Below are positions 16,390 to 25,900 of a stretch of 64,000 bases of DNA, one piece after another. The position numbers and the translations under genes were made by a program. Each line of letters opens with the position of its first letter. The first letter of the stretch is position 1. The notes beneath the pieces are model-generated. The model saw nothing but the letters and a program-made list of their open reading frames with translations. It did no database searches and was not told where the DNA came from. Source of the stretch: Prevotella sp. UBA2456 (GTDB lineage Bacteria > Bacteroidota > Bacteroidia > Bacteroidales > Bacteroidaceae); contig DDPY01000054.1 of the NCBI GenBank assembly GCA_002342415.1, forward strand, positions 1 through 64,000. Direction: 5' to 3'.

Positions 16390-16635
16390 TCAGAGAGAGT
16401 TAAGCCAAGCATTCATTTCCTCTGGGTTGGAAAACCGTTTTCCCTTCCCCTGCCTGATTTCCTCACGAGCTTCATCTACGCGGGCAAAGAACTCTTCTTT
16501 TGTCATCAGCGTGGGGTCTTCCTTCTTGGCTGCGAGTTTCTTTACATACTTTAGAGCCTTCTCCATGAGGTTCACATCATCGGCTATTTGGCCCAATGCA
16601 CGGTACATCTCCGCATTCAACTGCAATGCTGTCAT
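16390..16635 (-). CDS. Antitoxin of the YoeB-type pair
   Basis: An 81-aa acidic/helical protein directly upstream of the YoeB-like toxin, with stop at 16390-16392 and toxin ATG at 16387. It lacks an obvious YefM/Phd start and looks like the Bacteroidetes antitoxins that pair with Txe/YoeB: a helical N-terminus and a C-terminal toxin-binding tail (FFARVDEAREEIRQGKGK). It should bind the operon promoter and neutralise the toxin; this rests on position and size. Confidence 0.75.
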   Translation of the reverse strand: MTALQLNAEMYRALGQIADDVNLMEKALKYVKKLAAKKEDPTLMTKEEFFARVDEAREEIRQGKGKRFSNPEEMNAWLNSL

Positions 16636-16698
16636 AATCCTAACATGTTTGGTTATCTTGGCGCAAATTTACGAATAATAATTGAATAATACAAGAAT

Positions 16699-18906
16699 AT
16701 GAAAAGAAAACTGATTTTTACGATGATGCTGGCGGTGCTGACGATAGTGCCGGCAGAGGCAAAGAAGTTTAAGGTGGCGGTGGCGATGCCGAAGGCACAG
16801 CAGACTCAGTTTGAGCGCACGGCGCAGTGGGCCTTGCAGACGATTGCCGCAGGACAGACGGGCATCAGCGACCCCGTGGAACTGGAGCTCGTTTGGTATG
16901 ATGAGGACGTGATGGCGAAGAAGGACTATCAGGCGATAGCTAACGACAATGACATTGTGGCCATGATAGGCCCGAAGACCTCCGTCCATGCGAAGGTGGC
17001 GGCCACAGCCTTCAACGCGAAACTGAAGACACTGCTGTTGCCCGTAGCCACATCGACCGAACTGCAGCGCATCTACTCGGCCAAGCCCAACGTGTTCTTC
17101 CTCTCGGAGAGCGACATGACGCTGAGTTACCTCATGATAGGCGGCATCCTGCTGCACGGCATGAAGCACGTCAGCCTCATCACGAGCGACGACGTCTATG
17201 GTCAGTCGTTCAGCGACTGGTTCGGTTACACGATGACAGAACTGGGCATGCAGACCGACATGGTGGGCATCTACCGTTCGCAGGACGAGCTGAAAGCGCT
17301 CATTGGGCAGTGGAAGCAGCTATACGACAGTAGTACCGAAGCCGTGAAGCCCGCATTGTTCTTTGCCCCTGGGGCGGAGGACGACGGCGTAGTGCTCGAC
17401 GGGATGGTGAACGATGCGCAGGCGGAAATGGTGTATTGTTCAGACATGATGATGTCGGCCACACTGCCCGCCAAACTGTCGCATAAATACAAGGGGCTGG
17501 CTCCGAGCCTCGCCCCTGGCACTGGATTCAGCGAAGCCTACCACGAGAAGTTCGGCGATGAGCCTGTGAACACCGAGGCTGCTGTCTATGATGCCCTGTC
17601 GCTGGTTGCTTATGCGGCTGCGGTACAGCAGCAAACCGGAAAGAGCATGAACGAGGCAATGGTGACGGCGATTGACGGACGCGATGCCTGCACCTCCTCC
17701 TGGCAGGACATGCGTGATGCCTTCGCACAGCTGCATGCTGGCAAGCATCCCGATGTGAAGGGCATCACGGGAGCGCTTGACTTCGACATTCTGCACCATG
17801 CCGCGCCGCTGTATTCCTTCTATTCGATGTGGAACTTGGAGAACGGTCAGTACAGCATTGAGCAGATAGTGAGCCGCAACCGCGATGATGCCGACCCGGA
17901 GACGCTGCAGGAGTGGGACAAACTGCGCGCCCAGCAACAACAGCAGCTGAACGAGGAACAGGAGGACTTTCAGTATCCTGAACTTCACGACAACTGGGCG
18001 ATGGTCATCGGAGCCAGCGACACGTGGGACAACTACCGCCACCAGGCCGACGCACTGGCCATCTACCAGATGCTGAAGCGCCACGGCTATGACGACGACC
18101 ACATCATCCTCATCCTGGCCGACAACATAGCCTACGACCCCAACAACATCTATCCTGGCGAGGTCTATGTGAAACCGAAAGCAGAGGGTGGTGAGAATGT
18201 GTATAAGGATGTGGTGGTGGACTACCGACTGAGCGACGTGGGTATCGGCGACCTGCGCAAGATTCTGTTAGGAGAGCGGTCGGAGAAATATCCCATTGTG
18301 ATGGACTGCACAGAGCACTCCAATATCTTCATCTACTGGTGTGGACACGGCAATCGAGGTAAGGTGGCTTGGGGCAGCAATCTGCAGCTGACCACGGAGA
18401 CCATGAGCGAGGGATGGAAGCAGATTACCGCTGCCAAGAAGTATCGCAAGATTTTTACCGCCATCGATGCCTGCTATTCGGGCAGCATCGGTGAGGCCAT
18501 CGTGGGACTGCCCGGCGTGCTCTACCTGACTGCCGCCAACGCCAACGAGCCGTCGAAGGCCGACATGCTGGACCCCGACATGCAGATATGGCTCTCGAAC
18601 GGCTTCACCCGTGCCTTCGAACAAGTGCTCTGGCGCGACCCGAGCATCAAGCTCCGCGACCTCTACCAATACGTGGCCCGCCTGACCACCGGCTCGCATG
18701 CCACCATCTACAACGAGGCCCACTACGGCAACCTGTTCCACAACTCGATAGCCGAGTTCCTGCCCGACCAGGTGGCCAGCGGCATCCGTGAAATTGTCAA
18801 TAGTAAATCCGTAAATAGTAAATGGTTTGACTTGCAGGGCCGCCGGGTGTTGCAGCCCCGAAAGGGCATCTATATCCGCGACGGCCAGAAGGTAGTGATA
18901 AAATAA
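16699..18906 (+). CDS. Secreted periplasmic-binding domain fused to a legumain-like (C13) protease
   Basis: A 735-aa exported protein with a signal peptide at 1-20. Residues about 22-400 form a type 1 periplasmic binding fold as in branched-chain amino acid receptors (Peripla_BP_6): IVAMIGPKTSVHAKVAA, LITSDDVYGQSFSDWF. After a Gln-rich linker (about 412-425) a caspase-like hydrolase follows, with His in YWCGHGNRG (about 549) and Cys in IDACYSGS (about 592), the dyad of C13/legumain peptidases; C14-like is the alternative. The tail FDLQGRRV...RDGQKVVIK is a sorting-signal candidate, preceded at about 698-707 by an AAATAGTAAAT repeat insert (NSKSVNSK). Joining a receptor-like domain to a protease is unusual. 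Confidence 0.8.
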   Translation: MKRKLIFTMMLAVLTIVPAEAKKFKVAVAMPKAQQTQFERTAQWALQTIAAGQTGISDPVELELVWYDEDVMAKKDYQAIANDNDIVAMIGPKTSVHAKVAATAFNAKLKTLLLPVATSTELQRIYSAKPNVFFLSESDMTLSYLMIGGILLHGMKHVSLITSDDVYGQSFSDWFGYTMTELGMQTDMVGIYRSQDELKALIGQWKQLYDSSTEAVKPALFFAPGAEDDGVVLDGMVNDAQAEMVYCSDMMMSATLPAKLSHKYKGLAPSLAPGTGFSEAYHEKFGDEPVNTEAAVYDALSLVAYAAAVQQQTGKSMNEAMVTAIDGRDACTSSWQDMRDAFAQLHAGKHPDVKGITGALDFDILHHAAPLYSFYSMWNLENGQYSIEQIVSRNRDDADPETLQEWDKLRAQQQQQLNEEQEDFQYPELHDNWAMVIGASDTWDNYRHQADALAIYQMLKRHGYDDDHIILILADNIAYDPNNIYPGEVYVKPKAEGGENVYKDVVVDYRLSDVGIGDLRKILLGERSEKYPIVMDCTEHSNIFIYWCGHGNRGKVAWGSNLQLTTETMSEGWKQITAAKKYRKIFTAIDACYSGSIGEAIVGLPGVLYLTAANANEPSKADMLDPDMQIWLSNGFTRAFEQVLWRDPSIKLRDLYQYVARLTTGSHATIYNEAHYGNLFHNSIAEFLPDQVASGIREIVNSKSVNSKWFDLQGRRVLQPRKGIYIRDGQKVVIK
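18796..18825 (+). repeat. AAATAGTAAAT-type repeat inside the C13 protein gene
   Basis: GTCAATAGTAAATCCGTAAA and GTAAATGG, read in frame as VNSKSVNSKW. Elsewhere this repeat is intergenic. Confidence 0.75.
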
Positions 18907-18944
18907 ATTAGGTGGAAGAGGTACGGATTGTCGGAAACAATTCG

Positions 18945-18953
18945 TACCTTTGC
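18945..18953 (+). promoter_or_regulatory. Promoter of membrane AraC gene (-7 element)
   Basis: TACCTTTGC, 17 bases before the ATG at 18971; no good -33 element. Confidence 0.65.
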
Positions 18954-18970
18954 ACCGAGAACATTGAATA

Positions 18971-20032
18971 ATGATGACGACTCTGATTATTTGTTGTTTT
19001 GGTATTTGCATGGCAGTGTATATGGCGTGCGGCATACTGCTTTGGACGAAACGCAAGGAGGTGCAGGACCGTTCCAGACTATATCTCTCCATCTTTGGCA
19101 TTGTGGTAAGTTTCTGCTATCTTGGCCGTATTGCCACTATGGCCAACAATCAGGAACTTAAGCCATATATGGAGCTGTTGCCCCCATTTGCTGTCATTGG
19201 CGGACTGTTGGTTATCACCCTGTTCTTGCTCTATCCTATAGAGGTGATGCGCCCGCGATGGCTCAACGGATGGCGACTGCTACTGCTGTTCTCGCCCATT
19301 GTCTTCATTGCCGCGCCTGCGTTGTTTGGGCTACGCTTTCAGCCCCTGATGTCTATGTCCGATCTGTGGGAACATATAGCAGAGCCTGATGTCGTGCTGC
19401 GACTTTTGGGTGTCGTGACGCTGACCTTCATATCCCTGCTCCTGCTCGTCATTCCATACAACTGGCGGATGTCGAGTGCCGACTATCACTGGGTGCGACG
19501 CACAACGCTGATGGCTCAGATGATCAGCGTCCTGTATTTCTGTCTGATTCTTACCAATGTGGCTGTCTTTCAGATACTCCACACCCTTTGGTTCGGGTTT
19601 GTGATTACCTATTTCACCTACAACGAGCTGAAGGTGCGCCTGGTGCCTGTCGGGATGCCCGAGTCGTTGGGCGACGGTGGCGACCTGTCTGTGGTGGAGA
19701 ACAAGGACCTATGGCAGCAGGTGTCGTATCTGATGGACATCAAGGAATATTGGCGCAACCCCGACATCACCGTTGCCTCCGTCAGTCAGACGCTCGGCAC
19801 CAACCGCATCTACGTGGCGCGTTGCATCAAGGAGCACACGGGGATGACCTTCAACGACTACGTGAACTCGAAGCGTGTGGACTTCATGGCCAACCTGCTG
19901 CGCCAGAATCCTACACAGAACCAGAAGCAACTCTTCTTTGCCGCTGGCTTCCGCAGCTATCCTACGGCTCACCGCAACTTCGTCAAGTTCAAGGGCTGCT
20001 CGGCTACGGAGTACATCGAAAAGCTTGGTTAA
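18971..20032 (+). CDS. Membrane-anchored AraC family regulator
   Basis: A 353-aa regulator. About seven hydrophobic segments fill residues 3-215, followed by a cytoplasmic AraC-type double helix-turn-helix (ITVASVSQTLGTNRIYVARC, about 260-280; and FFAAGFRSYPTAHRNFVKFK near the end). The membrane part presumably senses a signal or a ligand; the target is unknown. A relic with 24 identical bases lies at 11.6 kb. The surface protein and the C13 protease lie upstream and could be targets, but nothing in the sequence proves this. Confidence 0.85.
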   Translation: MMTTLIICCFGICMAVYMACGILLWTKRKEVQDRSRLYLSIFGIVVSFCYLGRIATMANNQELKPYMELLPPFAVIGGLLVITLFLLYPIEVMRPRWLNGWRLLLLFSPIVFIAAPALFGLRFQPLMSMSDLWEHIAEPDVVLRLLGVVTLTFISLLLLVIPYNWRMSSADYHWVRRTTLMAQMISVLYFCLILTNVAVFQILHTLWFGFVITYFTYNELKVRLVPVGMPESLGDGGDLSVVENKDLWQQVSYLMDIKEYWRNPDITVASVSQTLGTNRIYVARCIKEHTGMTFNDYVNSKRVDFMANLLRQNPTQNQKQLFFAAGFRSYPTAHRNFVKFKGCSATEYIEKLG

Positions 20033-20046
20033 GAACAGAAAAAATC

Positions 20047-20078
20047 CCCCTCTTCTGCCATCAGCGGCGGAAGAGGGG
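20047..20078 (+). terminator. Hairpin after the AraC gene
   Basis: Stem CCCCTCTTC / GAAGAGGGG between convergent genes. Confidence 0.65.
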
Positions 20079-20121
20079 AGATACCTGGCGAAGATTAAGG
20101 TCCTCTCTTTTGAGAGCGACT

Positions 20122-20862
20122 TTAGTCGATTTGCAGCGTGAAGCCGAACACCATGTGGGCTTTCTGCGAGCAGGGATTGCCCACCAGCTGTGCGAAGACG
20201 GGGATGGAGAACGAGTCGGTCACCCTTATGTCCTTCTCGGCCCGCAGCGAGAGGTTGGTGACCGCAAAGCCGTTGGTGTCGTAAAAGTCGGTGGCATAGG
20301 GCACGGCGCCCACGGTGGCCGTCCAGCCGACGGTGACGAGGCTGAAGGGTACGCTGGCCTCCATGTAGCTGCTGTAGGCGCGCTTGCCGCTCTTGTTCTT
20401 GCCGTCGTTGCCGGCAAAGTTGGTGTACCATCCGAGGGCTACTGGTCCGAAGTCGTAGGTGGCAAAGGCCTCGAAGACGTGGTTCGTCGAGTGGGCGTTG
20501 TATCTGAAGTAGCGATTGTCGGGGTCGAGGCCCTCTGAGAACCAGTAGTCGACGATGCCCACTGTCAGGCCGCCCGTCGCGTAACTCAGCGTCAGGTCCA
20601 GCTCCTTCGCGTCGTCCTTGTTCGACACTCCGATGCTGCCCCATGCCGCGAGGCTCAGCCCCCGGTAGGCTATTCCCAGCGTGGGCTGGATGGAGACGTC
20701 GCCCTCGTCGAGTCCGCGCCATATATACTGGTTCACGAAGTCGGCGCCGAGCGTGACATCCACTCCTGTCCCCTCCTTTTCCGGCTGGGGTGCGGCGTCG
20801 CTCTGTGCCGCTGCCCTTAGCGACAGCAGCAATATCACTGCTAATATTACAATCTTCTTCAT
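20122..20862 (-). CDS. Putative outer-membrane porin (TorF-like)
   Basis: A 246-aa beta-barrel-like protein with a signal peptide (MKKIVILAVILLLSLRAAAQ). The motif NQYIWRGLDEGD near the start of the mature part and the alternating strands (TLSYATGGLTVGIVDYW) match the TorF/CHP02001 family of putative porins. It follows amtB on the same strand and may help ammonium or another nitrogen solute cross the outer membrane; that role is inferred from position. The ATG at 20862 is preferred over 20886 because it begins the signal peptide. Confidence 0.7.
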   Translation of the reverse strand: MKKIVILAVILLLSLRAAAQSDAAPQPEKEGTGVDVTLGADFVNQYIWRGLDEGDVSIQPTLGIAYRGLSLAAWGSIGVSNKDDAKELDLTLSYATGGLTVGIVDYWFSEGLDPDNRYFRYNAHSTNHVFEAFATYDFGPVALGWYTNFAGNDGKNKSGKRAYSSYMEASVPFSLVTVGWTATVGAVPYATDFYDTNGFAVTNLSLRAEKDIRVTDSFSIPVFAQLVGNPCSQKAHMVFGFTLQID

Positions 20863-21024
20863 ACTTTTTTCTGTTTTATTGTTCATTCAGTACAATATTT
20901 AAACGGATGCCTCATGTGTTTTATTTCGTGAGGTCTGCAAAATTCGCGGTTTCATCCGCTGGTATTTAACTGAACACAAAGGCACGAAGACACAAAGTTT
21001 TTTCGTACTCTTTGCGTTGCTCTA

Positions 21025-22278
21025 TCAGTTATAGCACGACTCGCCGTGCTCGTAGATGTCGAGTCCCTCGTCCTCGATGCGCTCGTCGACGCGCAGGCCG
21101 TGCAGCCGCTTGATGCCGTAGAAGAGCACGATGCCGCAAAGGGCTGCCCAGAGGTCGATGACGAGGATGCCGAACGTCTGGGCCCCGAAGAATCCCCAGC
21201 CATAGCCGTAGAGGGCACCGTTAGATGTTGACAGCAGGCCGGTCATCAGCGTGCCGAGGATGCCGCAGACGCCGTGTACGCTGGAGGCTCCCACGGGGTC
21301 GTCGATGTGCAGTAGGTGGTCGATGAACTCGATGGCATAGACCAGTACCAGGCCGCAGACCAGTCCGATGATGACGGCTCCGAGGGGCGAGACTAGGTCG
21401 CAGCCCGCGGTGATGCCCACCAGTCCGGCCAGCACGCCGTTGAGCGTCAGCGAGAGCGACGGCTTGCCATACTTAATATAGGTAAGGAACATGGTTGCCG
21501 TTCCGCCCGCCACGGCGGCCAGGTTGGTGGTCAGGAACACATGGCTGATGGCCACGCGGTTCACCTCGCCGCTTGCCGCCAGCTGCGAGCCGGGGTTGAA
21601 GCCGAACCAGCCGAGCCAGAGGATGAACACGCCCAGCGCAGCCATGGCCAGGTTGTGGCCGGGAATGGCGCGGCTCTTGCCGTCCGGGCCATACTTGCCT
21701 CGGCGCGGGCCGAGGGCGATGGCTCCCACCAGGGCCAGCACGCCGCCCACGCTATGCACGATGGCCGAGCCCGCGAAGTCGTGGAACACCGATCCAAACG
21801 TCTGCATCATCAGCGAGTCCTCAGCCGCATTGCACAGCCAGCCGCCGCCCCACGTCCAGTGGCCCTCGATGGGGTAGATGAGCAGCGAGATGACGGCCGA
21901 ATAGACCAGGTACATCGAGAACTTGGTGCGCTCGGCCATAGCTCCGCTGACGATGGTGGCGGAGGTGGCGCAGAAGACGGTCTCGAAAATCAGGAAGCCC
22001 TCCACGGGCAATTCACCTTTATAAAATGAGAGGTCGCCCCAGTTGGGCGCTCCGATGAAGCCCGCGCCCTCGCTTCCGAACATGAATCCGAAGCCGAGGA
22101 AGAAGAACAAGAGTGAGCCGAACATGAAGTCGACGAAGTTCTTCATCAGAATGTTGGCCGTGTTCTTCGAGCGTGTAAAGCCCGCCTCGCATAGCGCGAA
22201 GCCCGGTTGCATCCAGAACACCAGCATGGCTGCCAAGAGCATCCATACGGTATCGAGTGATAATCCTATTTCGTTCAT
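21025..22278 (-). CDS. amtB: Ammonium transporter
   Basis: A 417-aa Amt/Rh family ammonium channel of the inner membrane. It begins with VWMLLAAMLVFWMQPGFALCEAGFTRSKN and has the family signature DFAGSAIVHSVGG (about residues 164-176), plus the pore-lining repeats of ~11 membrane segments. It lies 36 bases downstream of the PII gene glnK, the classic glnK-amtB pair in which PII closes the channel. No separate signal peptide is evident. Confidence 0.95.
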   Translation of the reverse strand: MNEIGLSLDTVWMLLAAMLVFWMQPGFALCEAGFTRSKNTANILMKNFVDFMFGSLLFFFLGFGFMFGSEGAGFIGAPNWGDLSFYKGELPVEGFLIFETVFCATSATIVSGAMAERTKFSMYLVYSAVISLLIYPIEGHWTWGGGWLCNAAEDSLMMQTFGSVFHDFAGSAIVHSVGGVLALVGAIALGPRRGKYGPDGKSRAIPGHNLAMAALGVFILWLGWFGFNPGSQLAASGEVNRVAISHVFLTTNLAAVAGGTATMFLTYIKYGKPSLSLTLNGVLAGLVGITAGCDLVSPLGAVIIGLVCGLVLVYAIEFIDHLLHIDDPVGASSVHGVCGILGTLMTGLLSTSNGALYGYGWGFFGAQTFGILVIDLWAALCGIVLFYGIKRLHGLRVDERIEDEGLDIYEHGESCYN

Positions 22279-22314
22279 ATCGTAAAAGTTTTTGTGTTTG
22301 TGTTGTTATCCTTC

Positions 22315-22662
22315 TTACTTCTTGTCGCGCAAAACCGTGTCGCCGTGCTCGCCGGTGCGTATCGACCAGGTGTCGATGACGTCGCTCACGAAGATGCGCC
22401 CGTCGCCCACCTGTCCGGTCCGTGCCACCCGTAGTATCACGTCCACCGTGGGCTGCATGATGATGTCGCGGCAGACGATGGTGATGGCCACGCGTTCGAT
22501 GACGTCGGTCGAATACTGCACGCCACGGTAGATGCGCTCCTGGCGGCTCTGCCCGATGCCATGCACGTCGTGGTACTCGAACCAGTCGATGTCCGAGTGC
22601 AGCAGGGCGTCCTTCAGCTCCTCGAACTTGGTCTTGCGGATGATTGCTTCAATCCTTTTCAT
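22315..22662 (-). CDS. glnK: PII nitrogen regulatory protein
   Basis: A 115-aa PII signal protein that binds 2-oxoglutarate and ATP/ADP and gates AmtB. The start MKRIEAIIRKTKFEELKDAL, the T-loop region with YRGVQY (Tyr of the uridylylation type) and the C-terminal GDGRIFVSDV...IRTGEHG all match. It is the first gene of glnK-amtB-porin and is divergent from gltB across a 330-bp regulatory gap. I call it glnK rather than glnB because of its linkage to amtB. Confidence 0.93.
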   Translation of the reverse strand: MKRIEAIIRKTKFEELKDALLHSDIDWFEYHDVHGIGQSRQERIYRGVQYSTDVIERVAITIVCRDIIMQPTVDVILRVARTGQVGDGRIFVSDVIDTWSIRTGEHGDTVLRDKK

Positions 22663-22991
22663 ACTTTTTACCTTTTTAATGTGAATACTTAGTTTCTGTG
22701 TCGTCTTGCAAGATTACGGCGGCAAAGGTACGGCGATTCTTGGAAAAATGATGCATAAACTTGCAACTTTGCACCAACAAAATCGGCAGAAATGACAAAG
22801 TGTAAACATTTATTCGGAATAGTCGCCCGTTTTCTTTTCGTTTTGTCATAAAACACGTCGTTTCCGTGACAAAATGATAGTTGTGTTCGATTATCAAACA
22901 AAATAATGCCACCATTTCGCTTGTTTTACTAACTATTTGTATTATCTTTGCACCCGAAATCGAGACAAAAGAAAGATTAAACAAGGATAAT
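22663..22991. promoter_or_regulatory. Divergent glnK/gltB control region
   Basis: Minus-strand TACCTTTGC at 22722-22730 serves glnK. Plus-strand TTG at 22921-22923 and TATCTTTGC at 22943-22951 serve gltB. Between them an inverted pair TTTTGTCA (22841) / TGACAAAA (22867), and a related TGACAAAG at 22795, look like operator sites for a shared regulator. No gene here. Confidence 0.6.
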
Positions 22992-25900
22992 ATGACAAAA
23001 AGTAAATTAGACGGACTATATCAGCCGCAATATGAGCACGATGCCTGCGGCGTAGGCATGGTGGTGAACATCCACGGCGGCAAGAGCCACGAATTGGTGG
23101 ACCAGGCACTACGCGTGCTGGAGAACATGGAGCACCGAGGGGCCGAGACGCGCGACGGAACGGGCGACGGCGCGGGCATCATGCTGCAGATACCCCATGA
23201 GTTCATCCTGCTGCAGGGCATACCCGTGCCCGAGAAGGGGAAGTACGGCACCGGCCTCGTCTTCCTCCCCAAGGACGAGACGGCACAGCAGGAGATACAC
23301 TCCGTCATGATTGAGGAGATAGAGCGCGAGGGCCTGCAGCTCATGCACCTGCGCACCGTGCCCACCTGCCCCGAGGTGCTCGGCGAGGCCGCCCGCCGCG
23401 TCGAGCCCGCCATCAAGCAGGTGTTTGTAACCAAGCAGACCAAGACCCAACAGACCCTCCCCCAGCCCCTCCCTTGCAGTGAGGGGAGTGGTTACCTGCA
23501 GGATGAGGATACAGCGTTTAAGCGTACCTTATATATAATAAGGAAAAGGATAGAGCGGAGATTCGCAAAAATGGTATCTACTCCCCGCCCTCACAGGGAG
23601 GGACCGGGGGAGGGTCCTTATATCTGTTCGCTATCCAACACAAACATCATCTATAAGGGCATGCTGACCAGCGGTCAGTTGCACCGCTATTTCCCCGACC
23701 TGTCGAGTCCGTATCTTACAAGCGGGCTGGCGCTGGTCCACTCACGCTTCAGCACTAACACATTCCCAACGTGGTCGCTGGCCCAGCCCTTCCGCCTCTT
23801 GGCCCACAACGGCGAGATCAACACCATCCGCGGCAACCGGGGATGGATGAAGGCCCGCGAGAGCGTGCTCAGCAGCGAGGCCCTGGGCGACATCCGCGAC
23901 ATTTCGCCCATCGTCGAGGAGGGCATGAGCGACTCGGCATCGCTCGACAACGTGTTCGAGTTTCTCATTATGAGCGGCATGTCGCTGCCGCAGGCCATGG
24001 CCATCCTCGTGCCCGAGTCGTTCAACGACAAGAATCCGATTAGCGAGGACCTGAAAGCCTTCTACGAATACCACTCCATACTGATGGAGCCGTGGGACGG
24101 ACCCGCCGCACTGCTCTTCTCCGACGGACGCTATGCCGGCGGCATGCTCGACCGCAACGGACTGCGCCCCTCGCGCTACACCATCACCCGGCAGGGACTC
24201 ATGGTAGTGGCATCAGAAGTGGGCGTGATAGACTTCGAACCCGCCGACATCGTCAGCAAAGGCCGCCTGCAGCCAGGCAAGATACTCCTCGTCGACACGC
24301 AGGAGGGCCGCATCTACTACGACGGCGAGATCAAGGAGCAGCTGGCCAAGGCCCATCCCTATCGCGAGTGGCTCAGCGAGAACCGCGTGCAGCTGGAGAA
24401 GCTGAAGAGCGGCCGCCACGTGCCGAACAGCGTAGACCATCTGCAGCAGCGGCTTATCCAGTTCGGTTATGGGCAGGAGGACATCGACCGCACCATCATC
24501 CCGATGGCCACTGCCGGACAGGAGCCCGTGGCAGCGATGGGCAACGACACGCCGCTGGCCGTCATCAGCGACCGCCCGCAAGTGTTCTTCAACTACTTCC
24601 GCCAGCAGTTCGCGCAGGTGACGAACCCCGCCATCGACCCGATACGCGAGGAATTGGTGATGTCGCTCACGGAGTATATCGGTGCCGTAGGCACCAACAT
24701 CCTCACGCCAGATGCCGCGAACTGCAAGATGGTGCGCCTGCCGCAACCCGTACTGACCAACACACAACTCGATATATTATGTAATATAAGGTATAAGGGA
24801 TTCAAGACCAAGAAGCTGGCGATGAAGACTCTCCCCCAGCAGACCCTCCCCCAACCCCTCCCTTCTTCGACCTTTGGGTCGAAGTGTGGCACGCAATGTA
24901 GGGCGGGGAGTGATTACTCTCAGGCCGGAGAAGCCTTGAGGGAGGCGCTCGACAAGCTATGCAAGGATGCGGAGCAGGCGGTGGATGATGGCTACAACTA
25001 CATCATCCTCACAGACAAACTGCCTATTGACGACGCAGAGGTAACCACTCCCCGCCCTACAAGGGAGGGGCCGGGGGAGGGCCTGTCTTTCTTTATCCCC
25101 TCCCTGCTGGCCGTCAGTGCCGTCCATCATTATCTGATTAGCGTCGGCAAGCGCGTGCAGACTGCGCTTATTGTGGAGAGCGGCGAGATACGCGAGACGA
25201 TGCATGCGGCACTGCTGCTGGGCTATGGTGCCAGTGCCATCTGTCCGTATATGGCATTTGCCGTGCTCGACGACCTGGTGAAGCGCGGCAAGATTCAGGA
25301 GGAGTATGCCACCGCCGAGGAGCATTATATCAAGGCCATAGACAAGGGCCTGAAGAAGATTATGTCGAAGATGGGCATCTCGACCATCCGTTCCTATCGC
25401 GGCGCGAAGATATTCGAGAGCATCGGACTCTCTGAAGAGCTGCTGCGCCGATACTTCGGCACGGAGGTGAGCACCGTCGGCGGCATCGGACTGAAGGAGA
25501 TAGCCCGGGACCAGATACGAATGCAGACCCTCACCCAGCCCCTCCCTGTGATGGAGGGGAGTAGTTACCTTGCTAACCACGGTCTGTTCTCATGGCGCAA
25601 GGACGGCATCAAGCATGCCTGGAACCCGGAGACGATAGCAAAACTGCAATTGGCTTGTCGCAAAGGCGACTATGAAATGTTTAAGGAATGGTCAAAAGCT
25701 GTCGATGAGAAAGAGTCGCCTATCTTCCTACGCGATTTCCTCACCTTTAAGAAGGTATCTACTCCCCGCCCTACAAGGGAGAGGCCGGGGGAGGGTCTTG
25801 AGGTGGAGCCGGTGGAGTCGATAGTCCGCCATTTCGTGACGGGAGCCATGTCGTTCGGTGCACTGAGCATCGAGGCTCACGAAGCACTGGCACTGGCCAT

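Noticed and set aside
23453..25798. Frameshifts or sequencing errors in gltB at the odd proline-rich stretches
   Set aside because: The frame continues with correct family sequence after each stretch and the same DNA unit recurs in dapF and pyrG, so these are insertions, not errors.
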